Notes under the pieces: generated by a model
Told to the model about the DNA's origin: nothing
The model's input: the letters and a program-made list of their open reading frames with translations, nothing else
Database searches by the model: none
Part shown: positions 41,874 to 49,457 of the stretch, piece after piece
How the letters are laid out: every line of letters begins with the position of its first letter
Numbering within the stretch: position 1 is the first letter of the stretch
Assembly: GCF_003391135.1 (NCBI RefSeq)
Contig: NZ_CP031455.1
Location: 2,813,501-2,877,500 of the forward strand
DNA length: 64,000 nt
Direction: 5' to 3'
Source of the DNA: Streptoverticillium olivoreticuli subsp. olivoreticuli
GTDB taxonomy: Bacteria; Actinomycetota; Actinomycetes; Streptomycetales; Streptomycetaceae
Translations under genes and position numbers: made by a program

Positions 41874-42371
41874 TCAATCCCCCTGTGGTGCCGACCCGTT
41901 GGCGGATCGGAGCACCTTGATGAGTTCTGCTGGAATGCGCTGGGAGTTCTGGCCGAGCGCTTCGTCGGTCAGGAGATAGAACGTGCCGTCCGCCACGGCG
42001 ACCGTCTCCCCGTCACCCGTCTCGAGCCGGCCGGTGGCCCGCACCGAGATCTCGTCACGCTTGACGATCTCGGCCCAGGCGGTGTGCTCGGTGCCGGTCT
42101 CCATCGGCCGCGCGTAGCGGATCCGCAGACCGGTGGTGAAGGCCGAGACGCGGCCGGAGCGGTACACCGCCTGGGCCAGTGTCTCGTCCAGGATCGACGC
42201 GACGATGCCGCCGTGGACGACCCCGGGAAACGACTCGTAGTCCGCCCCCAGCTTGACGCGTGTGGTGAAGACGTCACCGTGGCGTTCGAAATCCAGGCGC
42301 AGCCCGATGGGGTTCCTCGGGGCACAGCCGAAGCAATTGGATTCGGTATCCGCTGTCATGGAATCGGGCAC
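41874..42371 (-). CDS. PaaI-like hotdog thioesterase
   Basis: A 165-residue hotdog-fold protein: NCFGCAPRNPIGLRLDF at the N-terminus, the HGGIVASILDETLAQAVYR signature with HGG and the following acidic residue (catalytic in PaaI-type thioesterases), and FTTGLRIRYARPM. It probably releases the finished acyl chain from the carrier, or proofreads it. GTG 42371 has AGGAG with six-base spacing; an ATG at 42359 lacks this. The stop is next to the carrier-protein start. The early CxxC (NCFGC) is common in this subgroup. Confidence 0.88.
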   Translation of the reverse strand: MPDSMTADTESNCFGCAPRNPIGLRLDFERHGDVFTTRVKLGADYESFPGVVHGGIVASILDETLAQAVYRSGRVSAFTTGLRIRYARPMETGTEHTAWAEIVKRDEISVRATGRLETGDGETVAVADGTFYLLTDEALGQNSQRIPAELIKVLRSANGSAPQGD

Positions 42372-42536
42372 ACCGGGCTCCTCACGTCAGTTCCTGTGGT
42401 CGTGCGGTGGATCGACGAGAAGAACCGGCTCGGAACGTACTGGTACCCGCTGTTCATTTCCCCCGTCGGACCTTTCTGGCACGCCGACGCGGCGCCGGCG
42501 ACATCGTCGGACACGGCGCCGGATCGGCCTGCGCGG

Positions 42537-43736
42537 CTAGATGAGCGTGCGCAGCTTCCTCTTGATGTCCGTCGACGACTCGATGGTGTCGTCCTCGGCC
42601 AGTCGGCGGACCATCGACAGCACCTTCTCGTCGGCGGCGTCCGTCGCGCCCGCCTCGACCGCCTCGATCCGCCGGATGCCGTTGGCGGAGGTCGAGTGCG
42701 GGTAGAAGTGGCCGGCCGGGTGCTTGATGCCCTGGCTGCGGTCGGCCAGCCAGACATAGGCCATCTTCAGGGCCGCGACCTGGCTCTCCCTGCTGCCGTC
42801 GCACAGCTCCTGGGAGAAGACGTAGAACGCCCTGGCGTGCCGGGACTCGTCACGGCCGAGCAGCTTCCACACGCGCTTGACGACGGGCTCGGTGGTGTCC
42901 GCCGCGAGCGCCTTGTACAGCTCGGCCGCGCGGCATTCGGAGATGATGTTCATCATGAGCGTGCCGGCGCGGGTGTCGCCGATGGGATACGGCTCCCGCT
43001 TGTACAGCGCGTGCTTGGAGCGCACCTTCACGCCCAGCCGGTCGAGGCACCGGGCCTGCACGAGCGAATGCCGGGCCTCCTCGGCCCCCCACATCAGCGC
43101 CCAGGAGGAGAAACTGGTCTCGCCCTCCCATTCCCGCAGGAAGTTGTGGGCGCCGGGCAGGGTGCCGAATTCGATGATCGCGGCTTCCGTGAGAAAGTCG
43201 ATCTCTTCTTCGTCGAGCATCTCCGGCCGCATCCGGTCGAGATCGAGCTCTTTCCAGTCCCACCGGGTGGTCTCGAACCAGTCGAATATTTTGTTGTACG
43301 TCATGTCCAGGTAGAAGTCCGTGTAGTTCTCGTCCTGGACCAGCGAGTGGTAGGCGCGCATACCGATCTCGGCCTTGTCGGTGAACCCGTAACCGGCGAA
43401 GTCCGACGGAGCGAGAATGTCCTCGACATCCAGCGTCTCGGCCCAGCCCGGTACGCGCCCGCCCGCGCTCTCCCCGACGACGTACACACGGGTCTTGTTG
43501 AACTTCTGGTGGTTGCGCAGTTTCCGTACGGCGTCCGGAGCGGAGGATCCGCTGCCGCCGACGAAGACCGCCGCGAGGACGTCCCCTTCGCCGAGCTCGT
43601 GCAGATAGCGCTCGAAGGCGTCCGGCCGGGGGCGGTCGAGAGCGATCTCGCCAAACCTGGCCAGGGACAACTCGCCTTCCGGCCGGATGCCGGGCAGACA
43701 GTCGACGTAGGCTAATCGGGTGCAGTTGCGGTTCAT
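42537..43736 (-). CDS. Diiron acyl-ACP desaturase-like enzyme with an extra N-terminal domain
   Basis: A 399-residue protein. Residues 145-345 form a ferritin-like diiron domain: E184, E220-x2-H223 (WGAEEARHS), E267 or E272, and E297-x2-H300 (GRDESRHA). The spacing is close to plant-type acyl-ACP desaturases. Residues 1-120 are a separate alpha/beta domain (RLAYVDCLPG ... DVLAAVFVGGSG ... TRVYVVGE) that resembles a response-regulator fold without its phospho-site. The neighbouring carrier protein is the likely substrate platform. Codon 8 is TTA (43713-43715), so translation may depend on bldA. ATG 43736 has AGGGGGAA upstream. Confidence 0.8.
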   Translation of the reverse strand: MNRNCTRLAYVDCLPGIRPEGELSLARFGEIALDRPRPDAFERYLHELGEGDVLAAVFVGGSGSSAPDAVRKLRNHQKFNKTRVYVVGESAGGRVPGWAETLDVEDILAPSDFAGYGFTDKAEIGMRAYHSLVQDENYTDFYLDMTYNKIFDWFETTRWDWKELDLDRMRPEMLDEEEIDFLTEAAIIEFGTLPGAHNFLREWEGETSFSSWALMWGAEEARHSLVQARCLDRLGVKVRSKHALYKREPYPIGDTRAGTLMMNIISECRAAELYKALAADTTEPVVKRVWKLLGRDESRHARAFYVFSQELCDGSRESQVAALKMAYVWLADRSQGIKHPAGHFYPHSTSANGIRRIEAVEAGATDAADEKVLSMVRRLAEDDTIESSTDIKRKLRTLI

Positions 43737-43786
43737 GAGGCTTCCCCCTTGACCTCGGGTGCAGCTTTTCTCTACGCGGATTTTCT

Positions 43787-45184
43787 TTACGCGGAGTTCG
43801 GACTTCGGGACGGCACGTTCCGCCGACGCGGAACGGGAGACATTCCCACGGCCGTCAATGCACCCAGGAGCATGAACACGCCGATGGCGATCCAGGCATG
43901 CCCGAAGGCTCGGTGGGTCTCGTCGTAGGTTCTCGGAGTGCCCAGCAGGGCCACCAGCAGGCTGATGCCCAGCACGCTGCCGATCTGCCGGCTCATGTTG
44001 ACCACCGCGCTGCCGGTGGAGAAGCGCTCCTGCGGCAGATCGGAGGTGGCCGTGGACAGGATGGTCGGAAGAGCGAGCCCGACACCTACTCCTCCAACGA
44101 GCCACCCGGGCAGGAGAGTTCCCGCGTAGTCGGGTTCCTGCGCGAGCTGTCGCCACATCATCGTCACGCCGACGGCGCACAGCAGACAGCCCACGGCGGC
44201 GAGCCGGCCGGCCGGGATCCGGTGGGCCAGCTTGCTCGCCACGATCGCGCCCAGGGGCACCATGAGCGGGCCGGGCGCGATGCCCAGGCCCGTACGCAGT
44301 GCGGAATAGCCCCAGACGTTCTGCATCCACAGGATCGAGCAGAGCAGGTTCGCCGCGAACGCGGCACTGAAGACGATCGCCGTCGCGTTGGACCAGGCGA
44401 ACACCGGCACCCGCAGCAACGCCGGTTCGATCACCGGTGAGACGTGGCGCCTGGAGCGCAGCCAGAAGCCGGCGACGCCCAGGAGCGCGACCGCCACGAC
44501 GACGACCACGCGCACCGCGGACCAGTCATTGATCTTCACCAGACCCAGGGCCAACAACCCGACGGAGAGGGTCAGTACGCCCGCGCCCGCCAGGTCCGGC
44601 ATCCGCGAGGGCGTCTCGTCCCGGGAGGACGGCAGCCGGCGGGCCGCCACCACGAGGGTCAGCAGCCCGATCGGCAGGTTCACCAGGAACACCCAACGCC
44701 ATGACGCGGTCACCAGCAGGCCGCCGAAGACGGGCCCCGCAGCCGCGGCGAGCGCCGCGCTGGCCGACCAGATGCGCACCGCGCCCGAGCGCCGCTCGGG
44801 CGGGAAGACCGACAGAAGCAGCCCGAGGCTGGCCGGCGTCAGGGCCGCGGCCCCGACAGCCTGCAGCACCCGGCAGGCGACCAGCATCCACAGCGAGTTC
44901 GAGGCGGCGCAGGCACCGGAGGCGATCGTGAAGAGCGCGACGCCGAGCAGGAATCCCTCCTTGCGCCCGTACCGGTCGGCGAGCCGGCCCAAGGGGACCA
45001 GCAACGCGGCGAAAATGATCGCGTATCCGTTGAGAATCCAGGAGAGATTCGACAGCGACTCGCCCTGGAAATCCCGTCCGATGTCATCAAATGCCACGTT
45101 GACGATGAAAAGATCCAGACCGGCCATGAACGCGGCGATCGAAAGGATCGATAAAAGTAGGCGGGATTGACCCGGCGTCAGCAT
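43787..45184 (-). CDS. MFS exporter, DHA2 (14-TM EmrB/QacA) type
   Basis: A 465-residue transporter with about 14 hydrophobic segments. Motif A is GRLADRYGRKEG and motif C is near AAGPVFGGLL. The N-terminus FMAGLDLFIVNVAFDDIG is typical of DHA2 drug:H+ antiporters. It is the first gene of the cluster, 50 bp before the diiron gene, and probably exports the product and gives self-protection. The AT-richer DNA upstream (45185-45260) is a likely promoter for the operon. Confidence 0.9.
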   Translation of the reverse strand: MLTPGQSRLLLSILSIAAFMAGLDLFIVNVAFDDIGRDFQGESLSNLSWILNGYAIIFAALLVPLGRLADRYGRKEGFLLGVALFTIASGACAASNSLWMLVACRVLQAVGAAALTPASLGLLLSVFPPERRSGAVRIWSASAALAAAAGPVFGGLLVTASWRWVFLVNLPIGLLTLVVAARRLPSSRDETPSRMPDLAGAGVLTLSVGLLALGLVKINDWSAVRVVVVVAVALLGVAGFWLRSRRHVSPVIEPALLRVPVFAWSNATAIVFSAAFAANLLCSILWMQNVWGYSALRTGLGIAPGPLMVPLGAIVASKLAHRIPAGRLAAVGCLLCAVGVTMMWRQLAQEPDYAGTLLPGWLVGGVGVGLALPTILSTATSDLPQERFSTGSAVVNMSRQIGSVLGISLLVALLGTPRTYDETHRAFGHAWIAIGVFMLLGALTAVGMSPVPRRRNVPSRSPNSA

Positions 45185-45401
45185 GTCTGGGATGCTAGTT
45201 GACCGGGCAGTAAGATCACAACTTTGTTATTTTGCCCAGTACTTCAGGATTTGCGGAGGGGTATATTCACCCGCCGCCGCGATCAATCATGAGGGCCGGT
45301 CGGAAGCGCCTCGAAAATGACGGAACCGACTGTGAGCACCGGGGTTGGGTGCGCGGTGGATCGCAAAGCGGAGCGCGACGAGGCACCGCGCCGGGCACCG
45401 C

Positions 45402-45526
45402 CGCGTACTTCCGGGGCAACGCGCTGACGGGGCCGCTGCCGGCGCTGTCCGCATGGGCGGCGGTGGGGGCGGCGGTGACGATGGTCTGCGCGGCATTCCG
45501 GCGGAGCCCGGCGGAGCGGTGAGTCA
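45402..45526 (+). pseudogene. Right copy of the 125-bp repeat: orphan 3' end of the membrane-protein gene
   Basis: It encodes AYFRGNALTGPLPALSAWAA and on to RRSPAER and a stop, corresponding to the C-terminus of the protein at 36977-38011, but with no upstream coding part. It has seven substitutions in 125 bp and no gaps. It ends one base before the stop of the convergent GNAT gene. The preceding 45185-45401 holds only the exporter promoter region. Confidence 0.88.
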
Positions 45527-46030
45527 TGCGCCCTTGAGGTCCAGCCGCCAGTTGTTGGACCTCATCCGGCAGCCCTTCGGATACTCGATATCGACCGCGC
45601 CGAGCAGCTCGAAACCCGCCTTGCGGCAGACCGAGTTCGAGGCGGGGTGGTCCACTCCCGGGAACGCGTGCAGGTAGCGGTGACGCCCGGCGGCCCGCGC
45701 CGCCTCGACGACCGACCCGGCCGCCACCGCGGCGAGCCCCCGCCCCTGGAACTCGGGCAGCACCGCCCAGCCGGTCTCCCACACCGCACCGCCCTGCCAG
45801 CCGGACTCCCAGAAGCCGATCGAGCCGACAGTCTCGCCGCCTTCCGCCACGACCCGGTACATCCGCCCGCGCTCACGCAGCCCGACGTACCGCCGGTGCC
45901 GCGCGACCAACTGCTCCTCGGTCTCGGGCCCGCCCAAGTGCTCGGTCATTTCGGGCGCGTTGGCCCTCCGCAACACCCAGAAGTCGTCTTCGCTCCAGGG
46001 CTTCAGTGTCACCTGCGATGCGCTGTTCAT
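45524..46030 (-). CDS. GNAT-family N-acetyltransferase
   Basis: A 168-residue single-domain acetyltransferase of the RimJ/RimL-like kind. The acetyl-CoA binding strand and turn are VLPEFQGRGLAAVAAGSV (Q/RxxGxG/A pattern), followed by YLHAFPGVDHPASNSVCRKA, where the Asn after the helix is typical. The substrate is unknown. ATG 46030 has AGGG upstream. It is convergent with the repeat fragment and divergent from the glycosyltransferase. Confidence 0.9.
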   Translation of the reverse strand: MNSASQVTLKPWSEDDFWVLRRANAPEMTEHLGGPETEEQLVARHRRYVGLRERGRMYRVVAEGGETVGSIGFWESGWQGGAVWETGWAVLPEFQGRGLAAVAAGSVVEAARAAGRHRYLHAFPGVDHPASNSVCRKAGFELLGAVDIEYPKGCRMRSNNWRLDLKGA

Positions 46031-46183
46031 GGCGACAACCCTAGGGGCCGCCCCGTTCGCCGGGCCGGGCTCCCCTCCCCGCATTTCAACCGTATACCGG
46101 ACGGGGAGACTTGCCGCAAGGCCCCCATAAGGGGCGAAAATCGCTTCTCGCGCGCCGAGGGTCCGGCGCGGGACGGGAGCGAG

Positions 46184-47407
46184 ATGCGTTTTCTGTTGTC
46201 CACGATCGGGTCGCGCGGAGAGGTCCAGCCACTCGTGGCGCTGGCCGTGCAGCTCAAAGCAATGGGGCACGACGCCGTGGTGTGCGCGCCCCCCGACTTC
46301 CATGAATGGGCCGAGTCCCTGGGGATCGCGTACGTCTCCGTCGGACCCGAGCTGCGCGGGACCGCGAAGCGGAACGCCGGCACCGTCCCCACGCCCGAGC
46401 AGCGGCGTCGGATGATCGAGGGCACGGTCGCCGAGCAGTTCGAGGCGGTCGGCGCGGCCGCCGAGGGCTGCCACGCCGTCGTGGGAGGCGGAGGGCTGGC
46501 GGTCGCCGCCCGCTCGGTGGCCGAACAGCGTGGCATCGGCCACGTCCACGCCGCGTTCGCCCCCATCACGCTGCCGTCCGCGCACCACGCACCACCCGTC
46601 TTCAAGATGCTCGGACAGGAACCGCCGGACGGGCCGGTCGACAACCGCACGCTCTGGGCCGAGGATGCCGCACGCTGGAACGCCATGTGGGGCACGGCTC
46701 TTGACGCGCGGCGCGCGGCCATCGGACTGCCGCCGGTCGAGGACGTGCGCTCCCACATCCTCACCGGCTCCCCGTGGCTGGCCGCGGACCCCGTACTGGC
46801 ACCCTGGCCGGAGCCGTCCGAGCCGTCCGAACTGGGCGTGCTCCAGACCGGGGCCTGGATGCTGCCGGACGACCGACCGCTGTCCGCCGAACTGGAGGCG
46901 TTCCTGGATGCCGGCGAGCCACCCGTCTATTGCGGGTTCGGCAGCATGCGCGCGCCCGAGGGCGTCACCCGGACGATGATCGATACGGCCCGCTCGCTCG
47001 GACGGCGCGTGATCCTCGCAAGCGGCTGGGCCGACCTGTCACCCGTGGACGACGAGCCCGACTGCCTGTCGATCGGCGAGGTGAACCAGCGGGCACTGTT
47101 CCGGCGGGTCGCCGCCGTGGTGCACCACGGCGGCGCCGGCACCACCACCGCCGCCACGGCATCCGGAACACCGCAAGTGATCGCCCCGCAGATGTTCGAC
47201 CAGTTCTACTACGCCCACCGCATCGGCCGACTCGGCATCGGCAGCGCACTCCCGCCCGGCGCCCCCACCCCCGACTCGCTGCTCACCGCCCTCCGCCACG
47301 CCCTCGATCCCAAGGTGGCGGACAGGGCCCGAACCGTCGCCGATTCCATGCGCACCGACGGCGCGTTGACCGCGGCCCGACGACTGATCGAGATGGGGGG
47401 CGGCTGA
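46184..47407 (+). CDS. Family 1 glycosyltransferase (GT-B, antibiotic/sterol type)
   Basis: A 407-residue GT-B enzyme. The N-terminal motif MRFLLSTIGSRGEVQPLVAL and the C-terminal nucleotide-sugar motif VHHGGAGTTTAATASGTPQV, with PQMFDQFYYAHRI following, are those of vancomycin-type (GtfB-like) and sterol glycosyltransferases. It should transfer a sugar to a small acceptor, perhaps a macrolide or other antibiotic as a self-protection step. ATG 46184 has GGGAGCGAG upstream. It ends 10 bp before the convergent dehydrogenase/kinase gene. No sugar-biosynthesis genes are nearby. Confidence 0.9.
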   Translation: MRFLLSTIGSRGEVQPLVALAVQLKAMGHDAVVCAPPDFHEWAESLGIAYVSVGPELRGTAKRNAGTVPTPEQRRRMIEGTVAEQFEAVGAAAEGCHAVVGGGGLAVAARSVAEQRGIGHVHAAFAPITLPSAHHAPPVFKMLGQEPPDGPVDNRTLWAEDAARWNAMWGTALDARRAAIGLPPVEDVRSHILTGSPWLAADPVLAPWPEPSEPSELGVLQTGAWMLPDDRPLSAELEAFLDAGEPPVYCGFGSMRAPEGVTRTMIDTARSLGRRVILASGWADLSPVDDEPDCLSIGEVNQRALFRRVAAVVHHGGAGTTTAATASGTPQVIAPQMFDQFYYAHRIGRLGIGSALPPGAPTPDSLLTALRHALDPKVADRARTVADSMRTDGALTAARRLIEMGGG

Positions 47408-47417
47408 CGTCCCCCTT

Positions 47418-49457
47418 TCAGGCAGTCGGGCCTGCGGCCTGTACGAGGAAGTCGGTGTTCGCTTTCACGTCGTGTCCGAGGACCAGGTTGTGCCGGGGGA
47501 GCTCGCCGAGGAGTTCGAGCAGGGGCTCGGTGCCGGGGAGATCGACGGGGAGGAGGCCGAAGACGTCGGGGTAACGGTCTTCGGTACCGGCGGTGAAGAA
47601 GTCGCCGGCCCTCACCCTGCGGTCCTCGTCGAGAAGGGCGGGGTCGGCGCCGGGGGCGATCCGGGGGAAGAGGATGCGGGCCGCTTGCCCTTCGGTGGCC
47701 AGGGTCAGGCCGAGCCAAGTACCGAGCTGGTCGGGGAAGAACTGGGGCTTGAGCTCCTTCCCGGACTCCCTCCACAGGGGTGTGCGGCTACCGGAGTGGA
47801 GCGCGTCGGTGACCTTCCGGTGCTGAGTGGGGTGGAGCTGTTCGCCGTGCTGGACACGTTCGCGGACCTGGTCGTACCAGCCGAGAGCGTCGAGGAGACC
47901 GAGGCCGATGGCGGCGGCCGAGGGCCAGGGCAGGACGCGCAGGTGGCCGCCGTCGGGGCGGATGAAGACACGGTCGTTGGCTAGCAGTTGCCAGCCGGCG
48001 CGAGCGAGGAGGAGGGCGGTCGTGGTCTTTCCGGCGCCTTTGTCCCCCAGGGTCAACACGGTCTTCCCGTCACGGACGACGGCGGAGGCGTGCAGGATCG
48101 ACCAGCCGTCGGCCAGCAGCCGGCCGCGGACGACTTCGCGCGCGAGTCGGGCGGCGGCCAGGGCGACGGGGACTTCCTCGCAGCCGTAGACGCGCAAGGG
48201 GCCGCCGGGCTCGGCCCGATAGGCGAGTTTGTCGTCGGGCTGGGAGGCGAGGACGATGCCGTCGTCGTCCCGGCCGAAGAGCATGCTCGAGTTCGCGTAG
48301 ACGGTCTCCTCGTGGGAGTGGTCGGCCACGTGCCGGGCGATCTCGGTGACCCGGTCGGGGTTGACGTCGGCGATCACCTGCGAGTCAGCGTCCGGGGTGG
48401 TGCTGGCGGCTTTCCACCAGGGGCCGAAGTACCGGCGGGCCCATTCGGTGACCACCGGCGTGTTGCTGGTGACGGTCGCGGCCTGGGTGGCCGTGGCGAT
48501 GCGGGTAGCGGTCCTGGTCACTGCGGTCTTCTCCTTCCATGAGGGGCGTGTGGGGGTATGCAGGCGGGCCAGCGGCTCGAAGGCGTCGCGGAGCTTGATG
48601 TTCGCGGCCACCAGCTGCCGGGCCTCGGCGACATCAAGCCGGGGGAGGCACACGGTTGGGGTTCCGGCGATGAAGCGCAACGGAATTCCCATCCACCGGC
48701 CCTCGTGGTTGACGGACAGCTCCACCACCCGGTCCTCCAGACCGAGGCCGGCGCGGAGGGCTGCGATCACGGCGCCGGCCGGGCCGCAGCGGGTACGGCC
48801 GAGCCCTGCGTTGATCCTGGCCGGGCGGGCGGTCAGCTCGCGGCGGACCCGTCCGGCCGGCACGTCGACCGGGCGACCGTTCACACGGGTGGCCGACGCA
48901 CACACCACCGCTTGGTCGCCGTGCTCACCGATCACATGCCCCTCGACATCCCCGGCGGAGACGTCGAGGAGGTGGGCGAGAGTGAGGCGGTAGCGGGCGG
49001 TGTCGACGTTCGAGCCGACCCCGTAGACGCGGGGACAGCCGGAGACCTCGGCGAACAGGCGGGTCATGACGTCCACGGGGTTCGTCACCATGACCACCAG
49101 ACCCTGGTAGTGGGCCAGCGCGGTTGCCAGGGCGGCGATGACGGGGGCATTCGTGTTCAGTCCGGCCATCCGCACGTTGGTGCGGCGGGTGTTGATGAAC
49201 TCGGCCCTCGGGCAGACCACCACCGCCTCGCAGGAGGCCAGCTGCCCCGGGTTGGCGGCGTGAACCGCCCGGACGGGTGAGCCGGTCACCTGGCTCATGT
49301 CCTCCAGATCGGTCACCAGGGACCGGGCCGAGGTGCCGGTGCGGGAGACGACGTGGACGGACTCGCACCAGCCTCCGGCCGCCAGCAGCATGGCCACACT
49401 CTGGCCGACGGCCCCGGCGCCGATCACCCCGATCGCACCGGCCTTCGCCGCCGTCAT
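47418..49457 (-). CDS. Lactate/malate-dehydrogenase-like domain fused in frame to an HprK-like P-loop kinase
   Basis: A 679-codon frame. Residues 1-300 are an LDH/MDH-type 2-hydroxyacid dehydrogenase: GAGAVG loop, substrate Arg in RRTNVRMAGLNTNAP, VTNPVDVMT, and the catalytic His179 in GEHGD. The usual acidic residue after beta-2 is replaced (VVSRTGTS), which suggests NADP use. Residues 330-679 resemble HPr-kinase-related proteins: HASAV, P-loop GDKGAGKTT (471-479), then ND. GTG 48521 (codon 313) has a perfect AAGGAG RBS, so the kinase may also be made alone and the genes may once have been separate. ATG 49457 overlaps the upstream stop. Confidence 0.8.
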   Translation of the reverse strand: MTAAKAGAIGVIGAGAVGQSVAMLLAAGGWCESVHVVSRTGTSARSLVTDLEDMSQVTGSPVRAVHAANPGQLASCEAVVVCPRAEFINTRRTNVRMAGLNTNAPVIAALATALAHYQGLVVMVTNPVDVMTRLFAEVSGCPRVYGVGSNVDTARYRLTLAHLLDVSAGDVEGHVIGEHGDQAVVCASATRVNGRPVDVPAGRVRRELTARPARINAGLGRTRCGPAGAVIAALRAGLGLEDRVVELSVNHEGRWMGIPLRFIAGTPTVCLPRLDVAEARQLVAANIKLRDAFEPLARLHTPTRPSWKEKTAVTRTATRIATATQAATVTSNTPVVTEWARRYFGPWWKAASTTPDADSQVIADVNPDRVTEIARHVADHSHEETVYANSSMLFGRDDDGIVLASQPDDKLAYRAEPGGPLRVYGCEEVPVALAAARLAREVVRGRLLADGWSILHASAVVRDGKTVLTLGDKGAGKTTTALLLARAGWQLLANDRVFIRPDGGHLRVLPWPSAAAIGLGLLDALGWYDQVRERVQHGEQLHPTQHRKVTDALHSGSRTPLWRESGKELKPQFFPDQLGTWLGLTLATEGQAARILFPRIAPGADPALLDEDRRVRAGDFFTAGTEDRYPDVFGLLPVDLPGTEPLLELLGELPRHNLVLGHDVKANTDFLVQAAGPTA
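48519..48536 (-). promoter_or_regulatory. Internal ribosome binding site and GTG start inside the fused frame
   Basis: AAGGAG (48531-48536) sits nine bases before GTG (48519-48521) in frame with the kinase-like half. Six codons earlier, codon 307 is TGG (W); a single base change would make it a TGA stop six bases upstream of this start. This supports a former two-gene layout. Confidence 0.6.

Noticed and set aside
45185..45260. Operator for the acyl-ligase cluster (GGGCA...TGCCC around 45205-45235)
   Set aside because: The arms are only five bases with a long spacer, too weak to call.
45232..45522. A small gene between the exporter and the GNAT gene
   Set aside because: The only coding-like part is the duplicated 3' end of the membrane-protein gene; the upstream part has no RBS or conserved feature.
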